From HIMB11 sp965657135 (GTDB lineage: Bacteria > Pseudomonadota > Alphaproteobacteria > Rhodobacterales > Rhodobacteraceae): a stretch of DNA of 64,000 bases. Below are positions 18,571 through 26,443 of this stretch, one piece after another; the first letter of the stretch is position 1, and each line of letters begins with the position of its first letter. The notes under the pieces were generated by a model that worked only from the letters and a program-made list of their open reading frames with translations, did not search any database and was not told the DNA's origin. The stretch covers positions 1-64,000 of the forward strand of contig CBFHNF010000014.1 of assembly GCA_965657135.1 (NCBI GenBank), written 5' to 3'. A program made the position numbers and the translations under genes.

Positions 18571-18583
18571 GTTGCGCTGCAAC
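18571..18583. promoter_or_regulatory. dyad upstream of mcd
   Basis: GTTGC-GCT-GCAAC, followed at once by TGCAAAG, about 45 bp before the mcd start. TTGC/GCAA dyads are bound by short-chain acyl regulators in some bacteria; whether that holds here is a guess. Confidence 0.3.
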
Positions 18584-18626
18584 TGCAAAGTAGCTACGCT
18601 TTGATCACCTAATTTGGAGTTGATTC

Positions 18627-20321
18627 ATGGCACTTGACGGACAAAATGCTGCACTGCAGTCAGAAAACCCAACTGTATTGCCCAATCTTCTGGCAACCAC
18701 TGCTCAGGCATTCGAAAGCTTGGACACCCTGTTTGCAATTGCAAAAAATACCATAAAAGCATTGGTTTCAAACGAAGGTCGTGTGTCTTCAGCCCTGCTT
18801 GAACAACATCAGGCGGCAGCACATGGTTTGGCATGGTTGGCAACATACCATGAATCCTTGCGGCAAATGCAAAATTGGGCGACCAAATTAGATGGCCTTG
18901 GTGAATTTGGAGAAGCAGAGCAACTCTTGCTACAAATCGCATGCGGGGAATATCACGCTCAAATCGCTGGCGGCATTCCTATGTCACAGGGCGAAATTGT
19001 GCGACTGTCCGACATCCAAATCCCCCACAGCGCGCAGAACGATTACCAAAACGCCGGTGTTCGACAGCTGATCGCGAACGGGAACACGCAAGCCGCGCGC
19101 ACGCGATTGGTTGCGCTGATGCAAGAACAAGCTGGCAATGTAATCTTCGGTGCTTCTGGACTTGATGACGAACTTGAAATGATCCGGGAACAGTTCCGTC
19201 GTTTTTCTGTTGATAAGGTCGAGCCTTATGCACACGAGTGGCACTTAAAAGACGAATTGATCCCAATGGAGATCATCGATGAGCTGGCTGAACTCGGTGT
19301 GTTTGGTCTAACCATTCCAGAAGAATTGGGTGGCTTTGGATTGACCAAAGCTTCGATGGCGGTCGTCTCAGAGGAATTGTCGCGCGGCTATATCGGTGTT
19401 GGTTCATTGGGCACGCGTTCGGAAATCGCGGCCGAACTAATCATTTGTGGCGGAACAGACGAGCAAAAGAAAAATTGGCTTCCAAAATTAGCAAGCGGCG
19501 AAATCCTTCCAACTGCGGTATTTACAGAGCCAAACACCGGATCAGATTTGGGGTCTTTACGCACGCGTGCCGTGAAAGATGACAATGGTGATTACAAAAT
19601 CACCGGAAACAAAACCTGGATTACACATGCAGCGCGCACGCATGTTATGACCCTGCTTGCACGCACAAATCCCGATAGTTCAGATCACCGCGGATTATCA
19701 ATGTTTCTTGCTGAAAAGACACCAGGAACAGACGAAGCGCCATTTCCAACCGAAGGAATGACCGGCGGTGAGATCGAAGTTTTGGGTTATCGCGGCATGA
19801 AAGAATACGAGCTGGGATTTGATAATTTCCACGTCAAATCCGAGAACCTGCTGGGTGGAGAAGAGGGCAAAGGGTTTAAGCAGCTTATGCAAACCTTTGA
19901 AAGTGCGCGCATTCAAACAGCGGCACGTGCAGTCGGCGTAGCACAATCTGCGTTGGACGTCTCGATGCAGTACGCATTGGATCGCAAGCAGTTTGGAAAA
20001 GAGTTAATCCGCTTTCCACGGGTTGCAAACAAATTGGCTATGATGGCTGTGGAAATCACAGTGGCCCGTCAGTTGACCTATTTCAGCGCGTTTGAAAAGG
20101 ACAACGAGCGCCGATGCGACCTAGAAGCAGGAATGGCGAAACTATTAGGTGCCCGAGTCGCCTGGTCAGCTTCCGATAATGGCTTGCAAATCCACGGTGG
20201 AAACGGGTTTGCTCTGGAATATGGCATTAGCCGCATCCTATGTGATGCGCGCATTCTAAACATTTTCGAAGGTGCAGCCGAAATTCAGGCTCAGGTGATC
20301 GCACGACGCCTGATGGATTGA
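18627..20321 (+). CDS. mcd: (2S)-methylsuccinyl-CoA dehydrogenase
   Basis: 564-residue flavoprotein of the acyl-CoA dehydrogenase superfamily, longer than ordinary members (about 380-400) because of an N-terminal helical extension of about 150 residues. That extension, with the segment VSSALLEQHQAAAHGLAWLATYHE, is characteristic of Mcd. The enzyme oxidises (2S)-methylsuccinyl-CoA to mesaconyl-CoA in the ethylmalonyl-CoA pathway. The FAD-binding segments TEPNTGSDLGSL and QIHGGNGFALEYGISR and the C-terminal NIFEGAAEIQ motif are present. Mcl1, another pathway enzyme, lies 29 kb away in this window. The start follows TTGGAGTTGATTC. Confidence 0.9.
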   Translation: MALDGQNAALQSENPTVLPNLLATTAQAFESLDTLFAIAKNTIKALVSNEGRVSSALLEQHQAAAHGLAWLATYHESLRQMQNWATKLDGLGEFGEAEQLLLQIACGEYHAQIAGGIPMSQGEIVRLSDIQIPHSAQNDYQNAGVRQLIANGNTQAARTRLVALMQEQAGNVIFGASGLDDELEMIREQFRRFSVDKVEPYAHEWHLKDELIPMEIIDELAELGVFGLTIPEELGGFGLTKASMAVVSEELSRGYIGVGSLGTRSEIAAELIICGGTDEQKKNWLPKLASGEILPTAVFTEPNTGSDLGSLRTRAVKDDNGDYKITGNKTWITHAARTHVMTLLARTNPDSSDHRGLSMFLAEKTPGTDEAPFPTEGMTGGEIEVLGYRGMKEYELGFDNFHVKSENLLGGEEGKGFKQLMQTFESARIQTAARAVGVAQSALDVSMQYALDRKQFGKELIRFPRVANKLAMMAVEITVARQLTYFSAFEKDNERRCDLEAGMAKLLGARVAWSASDNGLQIHGGNGFALEYGISRILCDARILNIFEGAAEIQAQVIARRLMD

Positions 20322-20389
20322 TATCACTTCGGTATAATTCCCCTTGGAACGCTATTAAAAAGCGAGGAAACTGGCGCAAAGGAAATCGT

Positions 20390-20764
20390 ATGCGCCAATT
20401 TTTTATTTCATCATGTTTCATGTTCTTATCCGGCTGTTTGAACCCAGCGACTGCTATAGGCGACTACGTCCTAATTAGCGATGATCCCGCACTTCAACGT
20501 ATCACCTTGAGGGTCGAAGATGCACGCATTTCTGGTCAAGGTCCCTGCAACCGTTACTTTGCGACCCCAAATGGGCCAGTATTGGAAAACGGCCATTTTG
20601 AATTTGGTCCCATCGCATCGACAAAAATGGCCTGTATCAATCTAGCATCTGAACATGAATATTTTTCTAAATTACAACGGGTTGTTCGTGTTGTAAGAGC
20701 TCGGCACACCCTAACTTTAATTACGTCAGATCAGGATATTTTAGAATTCAAAGATGCTAAGTAA
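20390..20764 (+). CDS. META-domain lipoprotein (HslJ-like)
   Basis: 124 residues. A signal peptide ends in the lipobox LSGC (Cys about 16), predicting a lipid-anchored periplasmic protein. The rest resembles a META/HslJ domain: ITLRVEDARISGQGPCNRYFA holds the family's G-CN turn, and FEFGPIASTKMAC matches the second conserved block (normally xxxGxxxxTxMAC). Members are linked to heat-shock and novobiocin tolerance in E. coli, but the biochemical role is unknown. The start after AAGGAAATCGT is preferred to an upstream ATG. Its stop overlaps the convergent znuB by 8 bp. Confidence 0.85.
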   Translation: MRQFFISSCFMFLSGCLNPATAIGDYVLISDDPALQRITLRVEDARISGQGPCNRYFATPNGPVLENGHFEFGPIASTKMACINLASEHEYFSKLQRVVRVVRARHTLTLITSDQDILEFKDAK

Positions 20765-21539
20765 CAGGACGCATTTGACTTAGCCCAAAAAACACCGCGG
20801 CCATTGCCACCATGGACGGGCCAGCAGGCCAATCAAATATATAAGCTCCCCACAAACCAAAGGCTGCAGATGCACATCCAATGACAATAGCTACAGCAGC
20901 CATGCCCTCAGGTGTCGATGTGAAACGACGTGCAGTTGCAGCTGGAATAATCAAAAATGCGGTGATCAACAATGCCCCAACAATCTTTAACGCCAGTCCC
21001 ACAACAACGGCCAGTAAAACAGCCAAATAAAACGATTCGCGACGGGCATCTACACCAACAGATGCAGCCAAATCATCACCCAGCGTCGCGGTAATACACT
21101 GGTTCCAGCGCCACAATAAAATACCCATAATAATTGCAACACCTAGCCAAATAAACAGGATATCCTGCCAACGAACAGCCAAAATATCGCCAAATAAAAT
21201 AGCCTCAATTGACAGGCCGCGACCCCATATACTTGCCCCAATCAAACCCAGGGCGAGCCCAGTTTGTGCAAATACGCCCAGAATAACATCTGCTCCCTGT
21301 ACGCGACTGGTCAGACTGAACAGCAAAACCGATAGAATGAGCGCAAGCGCAATAACACCAAAATATACTGAAACGTTCAATGCAATTGCACCCACTACTC
21401 CTAAAATTGCGGCATGAGACAGCGCATCGCCAAAGTACACCATACGCCGCCAAATAACGAAACAGCCTAAGACCCCCGTTAGAACAGCCACACCAAGGCC
21501 TGATAGTAGCGCACGAACCATAAATTCAGAAAACATCAT
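20757..21539 (-). CDS. znuB: zinc ABC importer permease ZnuB
   Basis: 260-residue inner-membrane permease of the ABC-3 family with about eight helices. SHAAILGVVGAIALNV and GALLITAFLIIPAATAR, the latter near the C-terminal end, are typical metal-importer segments. It forms the Zn(II) channel energised by ZnuC. It begins 6 bp after the znuC stop and is the last gene of the zur-znuC-znuB operon. Confidence 0.93.
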   Translation of the reverse strand: MMFSEFMVRALLSGLGVAVLTGVLGCFVIWRRMVYFGDALSHAAILGVVGAIALNVSVYFGVIALALILSVLLFSLTSRVQGADVILGVFAQTGLALGLIGASIWGRGLSIEAILFGDILAVRWQDILFIWLGVAIIMGILLWRWNQCITATLGDDLAASVGVDARRESFYLAVLLAVVVGLALKIVGALLITAFLIIPAATARRFTSTPEGMAAVAIVIGCASAAFGLWGAYIFDWPAGPSMVAMAAVFFGLSQMRPVT

Positions 21540-21545
21540 CTCATC

Positions 21546-22280
21546 CTAATGTTCATGAGCACATGTATCGTCATGTACATGATCATGTTGGTGTTGATAG
21601 ATAGCCAGAGCGCCCTGCGTTCCTGATCCAAACAATGCCCTATATTCGGGGGCGCTTGAAACGACACTTGGGGTCCCCTCGCAACAAATATGACCATTCA
21701 AACAAATCACGCGATCCGAGGCGCTCATCACAACGTGCAAATCATGGCTGACCAAGACAATCGCGCAGTCCAACTTTTCCTTTAGATCAGCGATTAATTG
21801 ATAAAAGCGCGCGGAGCCATTTTGATCCAAACCTTGCGTTGGTTCATCCAACAATAGCAGATCAGGCGCATCAATAATCGCCCTTGCGAGCAGCGCTCGC
21901 TGAAACTGGCCACCAGACAGTGTTGCGATTTGTTGATCCAAAAAATCACCCATTCCGACGAGTGACGCCGCCTCTGTGACCTGCTCAGGATTTATCCGTT
22001 TTGGGACGGACAAAAATCGACGCAAGGTAATGGGAAAGCTATGATCAATATTCAATTTTTGCGGAACATAACCTAGGCGCAGCGCTCTTGAACGCACGAT
22101 ACTTCCAGTAGTGGGCACAAGTGCCCCGATTAGGGCGCGCATCATTGACGTTTTACCCGATCCATTGGGCCCCACGATCGTAATGATTTCGCCACGCTTC
22201 ACTGTTAAATCAATATCGCGTAAAACAATTTTCTCGTCATAGCCCAAGGTGACGGAATTCAGGGAAATTAGCTCATTCAT
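21546..22280 (-). CDS. znuC: zinc ABC importer ATPase ZnuC
   Basis: 244-residue ATPase with Walker A GPNGSGKT at 37-44, signature LSGGQFQR at 121-128 and Walker B LLLLDEP shortly after. The C-terminus is rich in His/Asp (HQHDHVHDD...), a tail seen in zinc-importer ATPases that may bind metal and sense cytoplasmic zinc. The chosen ATG at 22280 overlaps the zur stop by 8 bp; an upstream frame extension inside zur is judged spurious. It powers ZnuB with zinc delivered by ZnuA. Confidence 0.94.
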   Translation of the reverse strand: MNELISLNSVTLGYDEKIVLRDIDLTVKRGEIITIVGPNGSGKTSMMRALIGALVPTTGSIVRSRALRLGYVPQKLNIDHSFPITLRRFLSVPKRINPEQVTEAASLVGMGDFLDQQIATLSGGQFQRALLARAIIDAPDLLLLDEPTQGLDQNGSARFYQLIADLKEKLDCAIVLVSHDLHVVMSASDRVICLNGHICCEGTPSVVSSAPEYRALFGSGTQGALAIYQHQHDHVHDDTCAHEH

Positions 22281-22749
22281 ATCCGTTCCCTTTGCGGCAT
22301 TGTTGGCAAGATCCTTCTGCCTCAATCGTCAATTTGTTAATGGAAAAACTGCGATCTTGACCAAGGGTTTGACCCAATTCTCCTGATTGTGCTGTTTCAG
22401 CAACCTTATGACAATTAGAGCAAATCCAAAGAGCAGGAGTATGAGCAGCATCTGGATGCGCACATGCCACATAGGCATTCAAACGTTCGACACGATGCGC
22501 AAATCCATTTTCAACCAAAAAATTCAGTGCACGATATGCCATTGGCGGTTTATCGGCCAAACTATGCTCACTCAGCTTTTGAAGAACACCATAGGCACCA
22601 AGCGCTTGATGACGCTCCAATAGAATCTCAAGCGTTTTTTTGCGGATGGGTGTCAAACGTAGTCCACGCTCGGAACAGACACGTTCAACCCTCTCCATTG
22701 CGGATGTCGCACAATGGGCGTGGTCATGTGGGATAAACGCGTTTTGCAT
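22273..22749 (-). CDS. zur: zinc uptake regulator Zur (Fur family)
   Basis: 158-residue Fur-family repressor. The winged helix (about 20-95) contains LTPIRKKTLEILL and PPMAYRALNFLVENGFAHRVE. The dimerisation/metal part has AHPDAAH, then ICSNCHK and the C-terminal CQQC, giving the CxxC pairs of the structural zinc site. A His-rich N-terminus (HDHAH) is an extra. With zinc bound it should repress both znuA and its own operon through the palindrome at 22773-22789. First gene of zur-znuC-znuB; ATG is preceded by GGAGAC. Confidence 0.94.
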   Translation of the reverse strand: MQNAFIPHDHAHCATSAMERVERVCSERGLRLTPIRKKTLEILLERHQALGAYGVLQKLSEHSLADKPPMAYRALNFLVENGFAHRVERLNAYVACAHPDAAHTPALWICSNCHKVAETAQSGELGQTLGQDRSFSINKLTIEAEGSCQQCRKGNGYE

Positions 22750-22772
22750 AGTGTCTCCGAATTCAATATTGA

Positions 22773-22789
22773 TATGTTATAACATAACA
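22773..22789. promoter_or_regulatory. Zur operator between zur and znuA
   Basis: TATGTTATAACATA (22773-22786) is a perfect 14-bp palindrome and sits in the wider TGTTATAACATAACA (22775-22789), which fits the alphaproteobacterial Zur box. It lies between the divergent zur and znuA starts, 24 bp from zur and 36 bp from znuA, so one site could control both. Confidence 0.85.
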
Positions 22790-22824
22790 TTTATCACATG
22801 GACAAGTTACAGGAGAATCGTGAA

Positions 22825-23784
22825 ATGCAAAAGACCCTACTCGCCTTTTTCGCAACCGCAGTTGCAACCACTCCGGTGTTCGCTGATCAAATAAACGTGG
22901 TGGTAGATATTCCGCCTGTCCATGGGATCGTACAAGGTGTCCTAGGGGACAACGCGACCATCACAACATTAATGGACGGGGGCACAGATCCACATACTTA
23001 CGCAATGAAGCCAAGTCATGCCAATGCGTTATCCAACGCAGATTTGGTTGTGGTAATTGGCGCGAGCCTGACACCAAGCCTTGTTGAAAAAATTCCAGCA
23101 CTCGCAGGAAATGCAAAATTTATCGAATTAGAAGATGTCGCAGGCGTACATTTGATTGAGTATACAGATTCGCATGATAATCAAAGGGATCATGACACAC
23201 ACGATGATGATCATAACGATGATCACGACAAGCATCACGATGATCATGACACGCATCACGACGGACACGACGATCATGATCATATGGGAACCGACCCGCA
23301 CATCTGGTTAGATATAGATAATGCAAGTGTGTGGGCACATCATGTCAAACAAATTGCATCTAAAATGCATCCTGATTTACACAATTCACTACACGACAAT
23401 TTAGTTCGTTTTGAACAATCGCTTTCGTCGATCAAAGAAATAATAAGCCAAATCGATGCGAAACCCTATGCTGTTTCACATGATGCGTTTGGATATCTGG
23501 AGGACGCGTTTGGAATTGATCAACCAGAGGCGGTCACGAATGGAATGGGTCTGCGCCCATCTCCTCGCGATATGGCCAAACTGCGTGAGGAAATTGAACA
23601 TACCAAACCTGCCTGCATGATCATCGACCCAAATGATCATACAGCATTGGCATATTCGCTAGCCGAAGAGTATCAGATAAAAACTGTTGTTTATTCCCAA
23701 CTCGGTGAAGTTATTGAGGGAGAAAATGCCTACCTAACGCTTATGAACCAAGCTGCTAAGGCGTTTAATACTTGCTTTGAATAA
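22825..23784 (+). CDS. znuA: zinc ABC importer, periplasmic binding protein ZnuA
   Basis: 319 residues. Signal peptide 1-20 (cleavage after FA, before DQINV). Zinc ligands of the family are seen as His57 (GGTDPHTY), His159 (DPHIWLD) and a later His in AVSHDAFGY. Between the first two lies a loop of about 40 residues (117-155) made almost entirely of His and Asp. This loop is typical of zinc-specific members and is thought to gather or sense zinc. The start at 22825, eight bases after AGGAGA, gives a clean signal peptide, so a longer frame from 22798 is rejected. Confidence 0.95.
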   Translation: MQKTLLAFFATAVATTPVFADQINVVVDIPPVHGIVQGVLGDNATITTLMDGGTDPHTYAMKPSHANALSNADLVVVIGASLTPSLVEKIPALAGNAKFIELEDVAGVHLIEYTDSHDNQRDHDTHDDDHNDDHDKHHDDHDTHHDGHDDHDHMGTDPHIWLDIDNASVWAHHVKQIASKMHPDLHNSLHDNLVRFEQSLSSIKEIISQIDAKPYAVSHDAFGYLEDAFGIDQPEAVTNGMGLRPSPRDMAKLREEIEHTKPACMIIDPNDHTALAYSLAEEYQIKTVVYSQLGEVIEGENAYLTLMNQAAKAFNTCFE

Positions 23785-23805
23785 AGCTAAATGGGGATAC
23801 TCGGC

Positions 23806-24834
23806 CTAGAAATTTTTATCGGTGCGAAAATCGCTCGGAATATGGTCGTGATTGTCTAAAACAAGATCGGCCATTACCTGTGCAATTTTTGGTGCCATCC
23901 CAAATCCAATCTTGAATCCCCCATTTGCGATGAATTCCGTTGGATTGAGTGGGTGAACACCTAAAATTGGCGCGCGACTTTTGCTTCGCGGTCGTACGCC
24001 CGCCCAGCGCGCAACAATTGGCGCAGTTTTTAAATCAGGGATAATTTGACAGGCTCGTTCAATCACAGTGTCCAGTTGTTCATCCGTTGATGTGGGATCT
24101 GTAAATCCGCGTTCTGAGGTTGATCCAACGGCCAGCGTCCCATCCAAGTGTGGAATAAAGTGTAACGTATCCACAAATATCTGCGGTCTATTTCTTTTGT
24201 CATATTCAAATAGAACGGCCTGTCCTTTTACGCCGTTTCCAAAATTTTTACCTAAATGTTCCGATATCCGATATAAATCCCATGCGCCCGCTGCCCAAAT
24301 CACTCGACCAGAGTCAGGGGCGTTGGTATAAATTTCCCCACCGGATTTCCGAATGGCCATTGCCAACGACGCAACCGTTTTTTGTGGATGGATATGCGCA
24401 CTAAGCGTATCATAAATCCACTTGCCTGTCGGTGATGGCGGCGCCCATTCGGGTGGCTGATCCATCACATCCCACAGCGCCCTGCCCTGCCATAACGTTT
24501 TGGCATTTTCTCCGCGTTTCAAGGCGAGCGTCAGCCCCGCCTCGTCGGGCAGTGATTGCAATCGGCCCGTCCGCGCGTATCCAGATGAAATTTCTGAAAT
24601 GCGATCAGCGCTTTGCCAAAATTCCTCTGCCATGATCAAGCTTTGAAACTGAAACTCTTTCTTGGCATTCCAATTTTCTGGCACATGTGGGGCCAATGCA
24701 CCGACAATTCCACCACTAGACCCAGCTCCAATTCCGTTCGGATCAATAACCTGTACACGCGCGCCACGTTGCATACATTCCCACGCGATAGATAGGCCGA
24801 TGATACCGGCACCTTTGATTGTCACTTCTGCCAT
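23806..24834 (-). CDS. FAD-dependent oxidoreductase, MnmC(o)-like
   Basis: 342-residue flavoprotein of the DAO/DadA family. The dinucleotide-binding GAGIIG is at residues 8-13 and an SSGGIVGAL motif follows near 41. The C-terminal GGFKIGFGMAP closes the FAD site. It is divergent from mnmD, with starts 66 bp apart. In E. coli the two activities, methyltransferase and FAD oxidoreductase, are fused as MnmC, so this gene may supply the oxidoreductase step (cmnm5s2U34 to nm5s2U34) as a separate protein. An amino-acid oxidase role is the alternative. The start at 24834 gives the family's length. Confidence 0.8.
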   Translation of the reverse strand: MAEVTIKGAGIIGLSIAWECMQRGARVQVIDPNGIGAGSSGGIVGALAPHVPENWNAKKEFQFQSLIMAEEFWQSADRISEISSGYARTGRLQSLPDEAGLTLALKRGENAKTLWQGRALWDVMDQPPEWAPPSPTGKWIYDTLSAHIHPQKTVASLAMAIRKSGGEIYTNAPDSGRVIWAAGAWDLYRISEHLGKNFGNGVKGQAVLFEYDKRNRPQIFVDTLHFIPHLDGTLAVGSTSERGFTDPTSTDEQLDTVIERACQIIPDLKTAPIVARWAGVRPRSKSRAPILGVHPLNPTEFIANGGFKIGFGMAPKIAQVMADLVLDNHDHIPSDFRTDKNF

Positions 24835-24899
24835 TGCCAAGACTTTCGTTGATGATAGTGTGTGGGTATTCACGTCGAAGACGTTTCGCAAGGCCCCAG

Positions 24900-25580
24900 A
24901 TGAAAAACACAAGTCCATCCCTGACATGGCGTGAGGATAAAGTCCCTGTTTCTGTTCGGTTTGATGATCCTTACTATTCGCTTGATAATGGTCTTGCAGA
25001 AACACAGCATGTTTTCCTGCATGGAAATAACCTGCCGCAACGTTTCGCTCATAACCTGCACATTGCTGAACTTGGATTTGGAACAGGATTGAATTTCATT
25101 GCAACTCTACAGCATTGGAGAAAGTCGAAAATTAAAGGTAAATTTCATTTCACCAGCTTTGAAGCGTTTCCAATGATGCCTGCCGATATGATCAAGGCAT
25201 ACGATCAATTCCATGAAATTTCTGATATTGCCGCCGAGGTCGCACCACACCTCGATACACTGATCGCCACAGGTTCATTGGAATTACGCGATGCATCGCT
25301 AACCCTCATTATTGGCGATGCAAGAGAGACCTTATCCGATTGGGATGGCTTGGCAGATTGTTGGTATCTTGATGGATTTTCACCTGCGAAAAATCCTGAA
25401 TTATGGGAAGATTCTTTGATGTCAGCCGTATTTGAAAAAACAAACTCTGGCGGGACAGTGGCAACCTACACAGCAGCTGGTTTTGTGCGAAAGAATTTGG
25501 AGAACGCGGGATTTGATGTCAAACGCGTTCAAGGTTTTGGACGCAAAAGGCACATGTGCATCGCGAAAAAGGCACCTTGA
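24900..25580 (+). CDS. mnmD: tRNA 5-methylaminomethyl-2-thiouridine methyltransferase MnmD
   Basis: 226-residue SAM-dependent methyltransferase (DUF752/MnmD) that completes mnm5s2U at the wobble position of some tRNAs. LHIAELGFGTGLNF (about 55-68) binds SAM, and WYLDGFSPAKNPELWE is the family's signature. The FYS/FDDPYYS N-terminal segment is also typical. In E. coli it is the N-terminal half of MnmC. The start at 24900 is preferred over an upstream frame overlapping the divergent gene. It is followed with one-base overlap (TGATG) by the EamA gene. Confidence 0.92.
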   Translation: MKNTSPSLTWREDKVPVSVRFDDPYYSLDNGLAETQHVFLHGNNLPQRFAHNLHIAELGFGTGLNFIATLQHWRKSKIKGKFHFTSFEAFPMMPADMIKAYDQFHEISDIAAEVAPHLDTLIATGSLELRDASLTLIIGDARETLSDWDGLADCWYLDGFSPAKNPELWEDSLMSAVFEKTNSGGTVATYTAAGFVRKNLENAGFDVKRVQGFGRKRHMCIAKKAP

Positions 25581-26443
25581 TGCAGTCAAACATCCGTCTT
25601 GGCATTTTATACATGGTTGCGACAACTCTGGTTTTTGCACTGCAAGATGGTTTTTCACAACATCTAAGCAGCACTTACAATGTTTATCTCGTTGTAATGA
25701 TACGATATTGGTTTTTTGCCGCTTTTGTTATCACAATAACTGCACGGCAAACAGCTGGAATCAAAAGCGCACTCAAACCCAAATACCCCATCTTGCAGAT
25801 CATGCGTGGCATCATACTGGCCGTGGAGATTTGCGTGATGGTAACTGCCTTTACAATTTTGGGCCTTATCGAAAGCCATGCCGTATTTGCATGCTATCCT
25901 TTGTTGGTCGCGGCGCTCTCTGGCCCGATATTGGGTGAATATGTGGGTTGGCGACGTTGGGCCGCAATATCCATCGGTTTCATTGGTGTCCTAATAATTC
26001 TTCAACCTGGTCTCACTGTATTCTCTCCTGCAGCAGTTATCCCCCTCATCTCTGCGTTCATGTTTGCACTTTATGGCTTGATGACGCGTTATGTTGCGCG
26101 CGGCGATAGCGCTTCAACATCATTTTTTTGGACCGGCATCGTAGGTGTTGTTGTGATGACAATCATTGGAATCAGCAATTGGGAACCCATGTCCAACCAA
26201 GACTATGTTTGGATGGCGCTTTTATGTGTTCTGGGTGCGTTAGGGCATTTTTTATTGATCAAGTGCTTTGAAGTGACCGAAGCAAGTTCTGTACAACCGT
26301 TTGCATACCTACAACTGGTTTTCGCCTCAGGGATCGGAATGTGGTTCTTTGAGGAAACTTTGGATTTACATGTCGCAATTGGAGCCCTGATCGTTGTTTC
26401 AGCTGGACTGTTCACACTATGGCGTTCGCAACCTCAGACTTGA
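25580..26443 (+). CDS. EamA/DMT family transporter
   Basis: 287-residue inner-membrane protein with ten predicted helices in two EamA repeats, about 10-140 and 150-280. It belongs to the drug/metabolite transporter superfamily (exporters of amino acids, metabolites or drugs); substrate unknown. PLLVAALSGPILGEYVGWRRW is a typical repeat-end motif. The start ATG shares a base with the mnmD stop, so the two are translationally coupled although no functional link is obvious. It overlaps the convergent transglycosylase gene by 27 bp. Confidence 0.9.
   Translation: MQSNIRLGILYMVATTLVFALQDGFSQHLSSTYNVYLVVMIRYWFFAAFVITITARQTAGIKSALKPKYPILQIMRGIILAVEICVMVTAFTILGLIESHAVFACYPLLVAALSGPILGEYVGWRRWAAISIGFIGVLIILQPGLTVFSPAAVIPLISAFMFALYGLMTRYVARGDSASTSFFWTGIVGVVVMTIIGISNWEPMSNQDYVWMALLCVLGALGHFLLIKCFEVTEASSVQPFAYLQLVFASGIGMWFFEETLDLHVAIGALIVVSAGLFTLWRSQPQT

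Noticed and set aside
20318..20389. N-terminal extension of the META lipoprotein
   Set aside because: It would bury the lipobox signal peptide in the middle of the protein; start at 20390 is much better.
23181..23285. His/Asp-coding repeats in znuA as a DNA satellite
   Set aside because: The CATGAT/CACGAT-like units are irregular and explained by the metal-binding loop of ZnuA.
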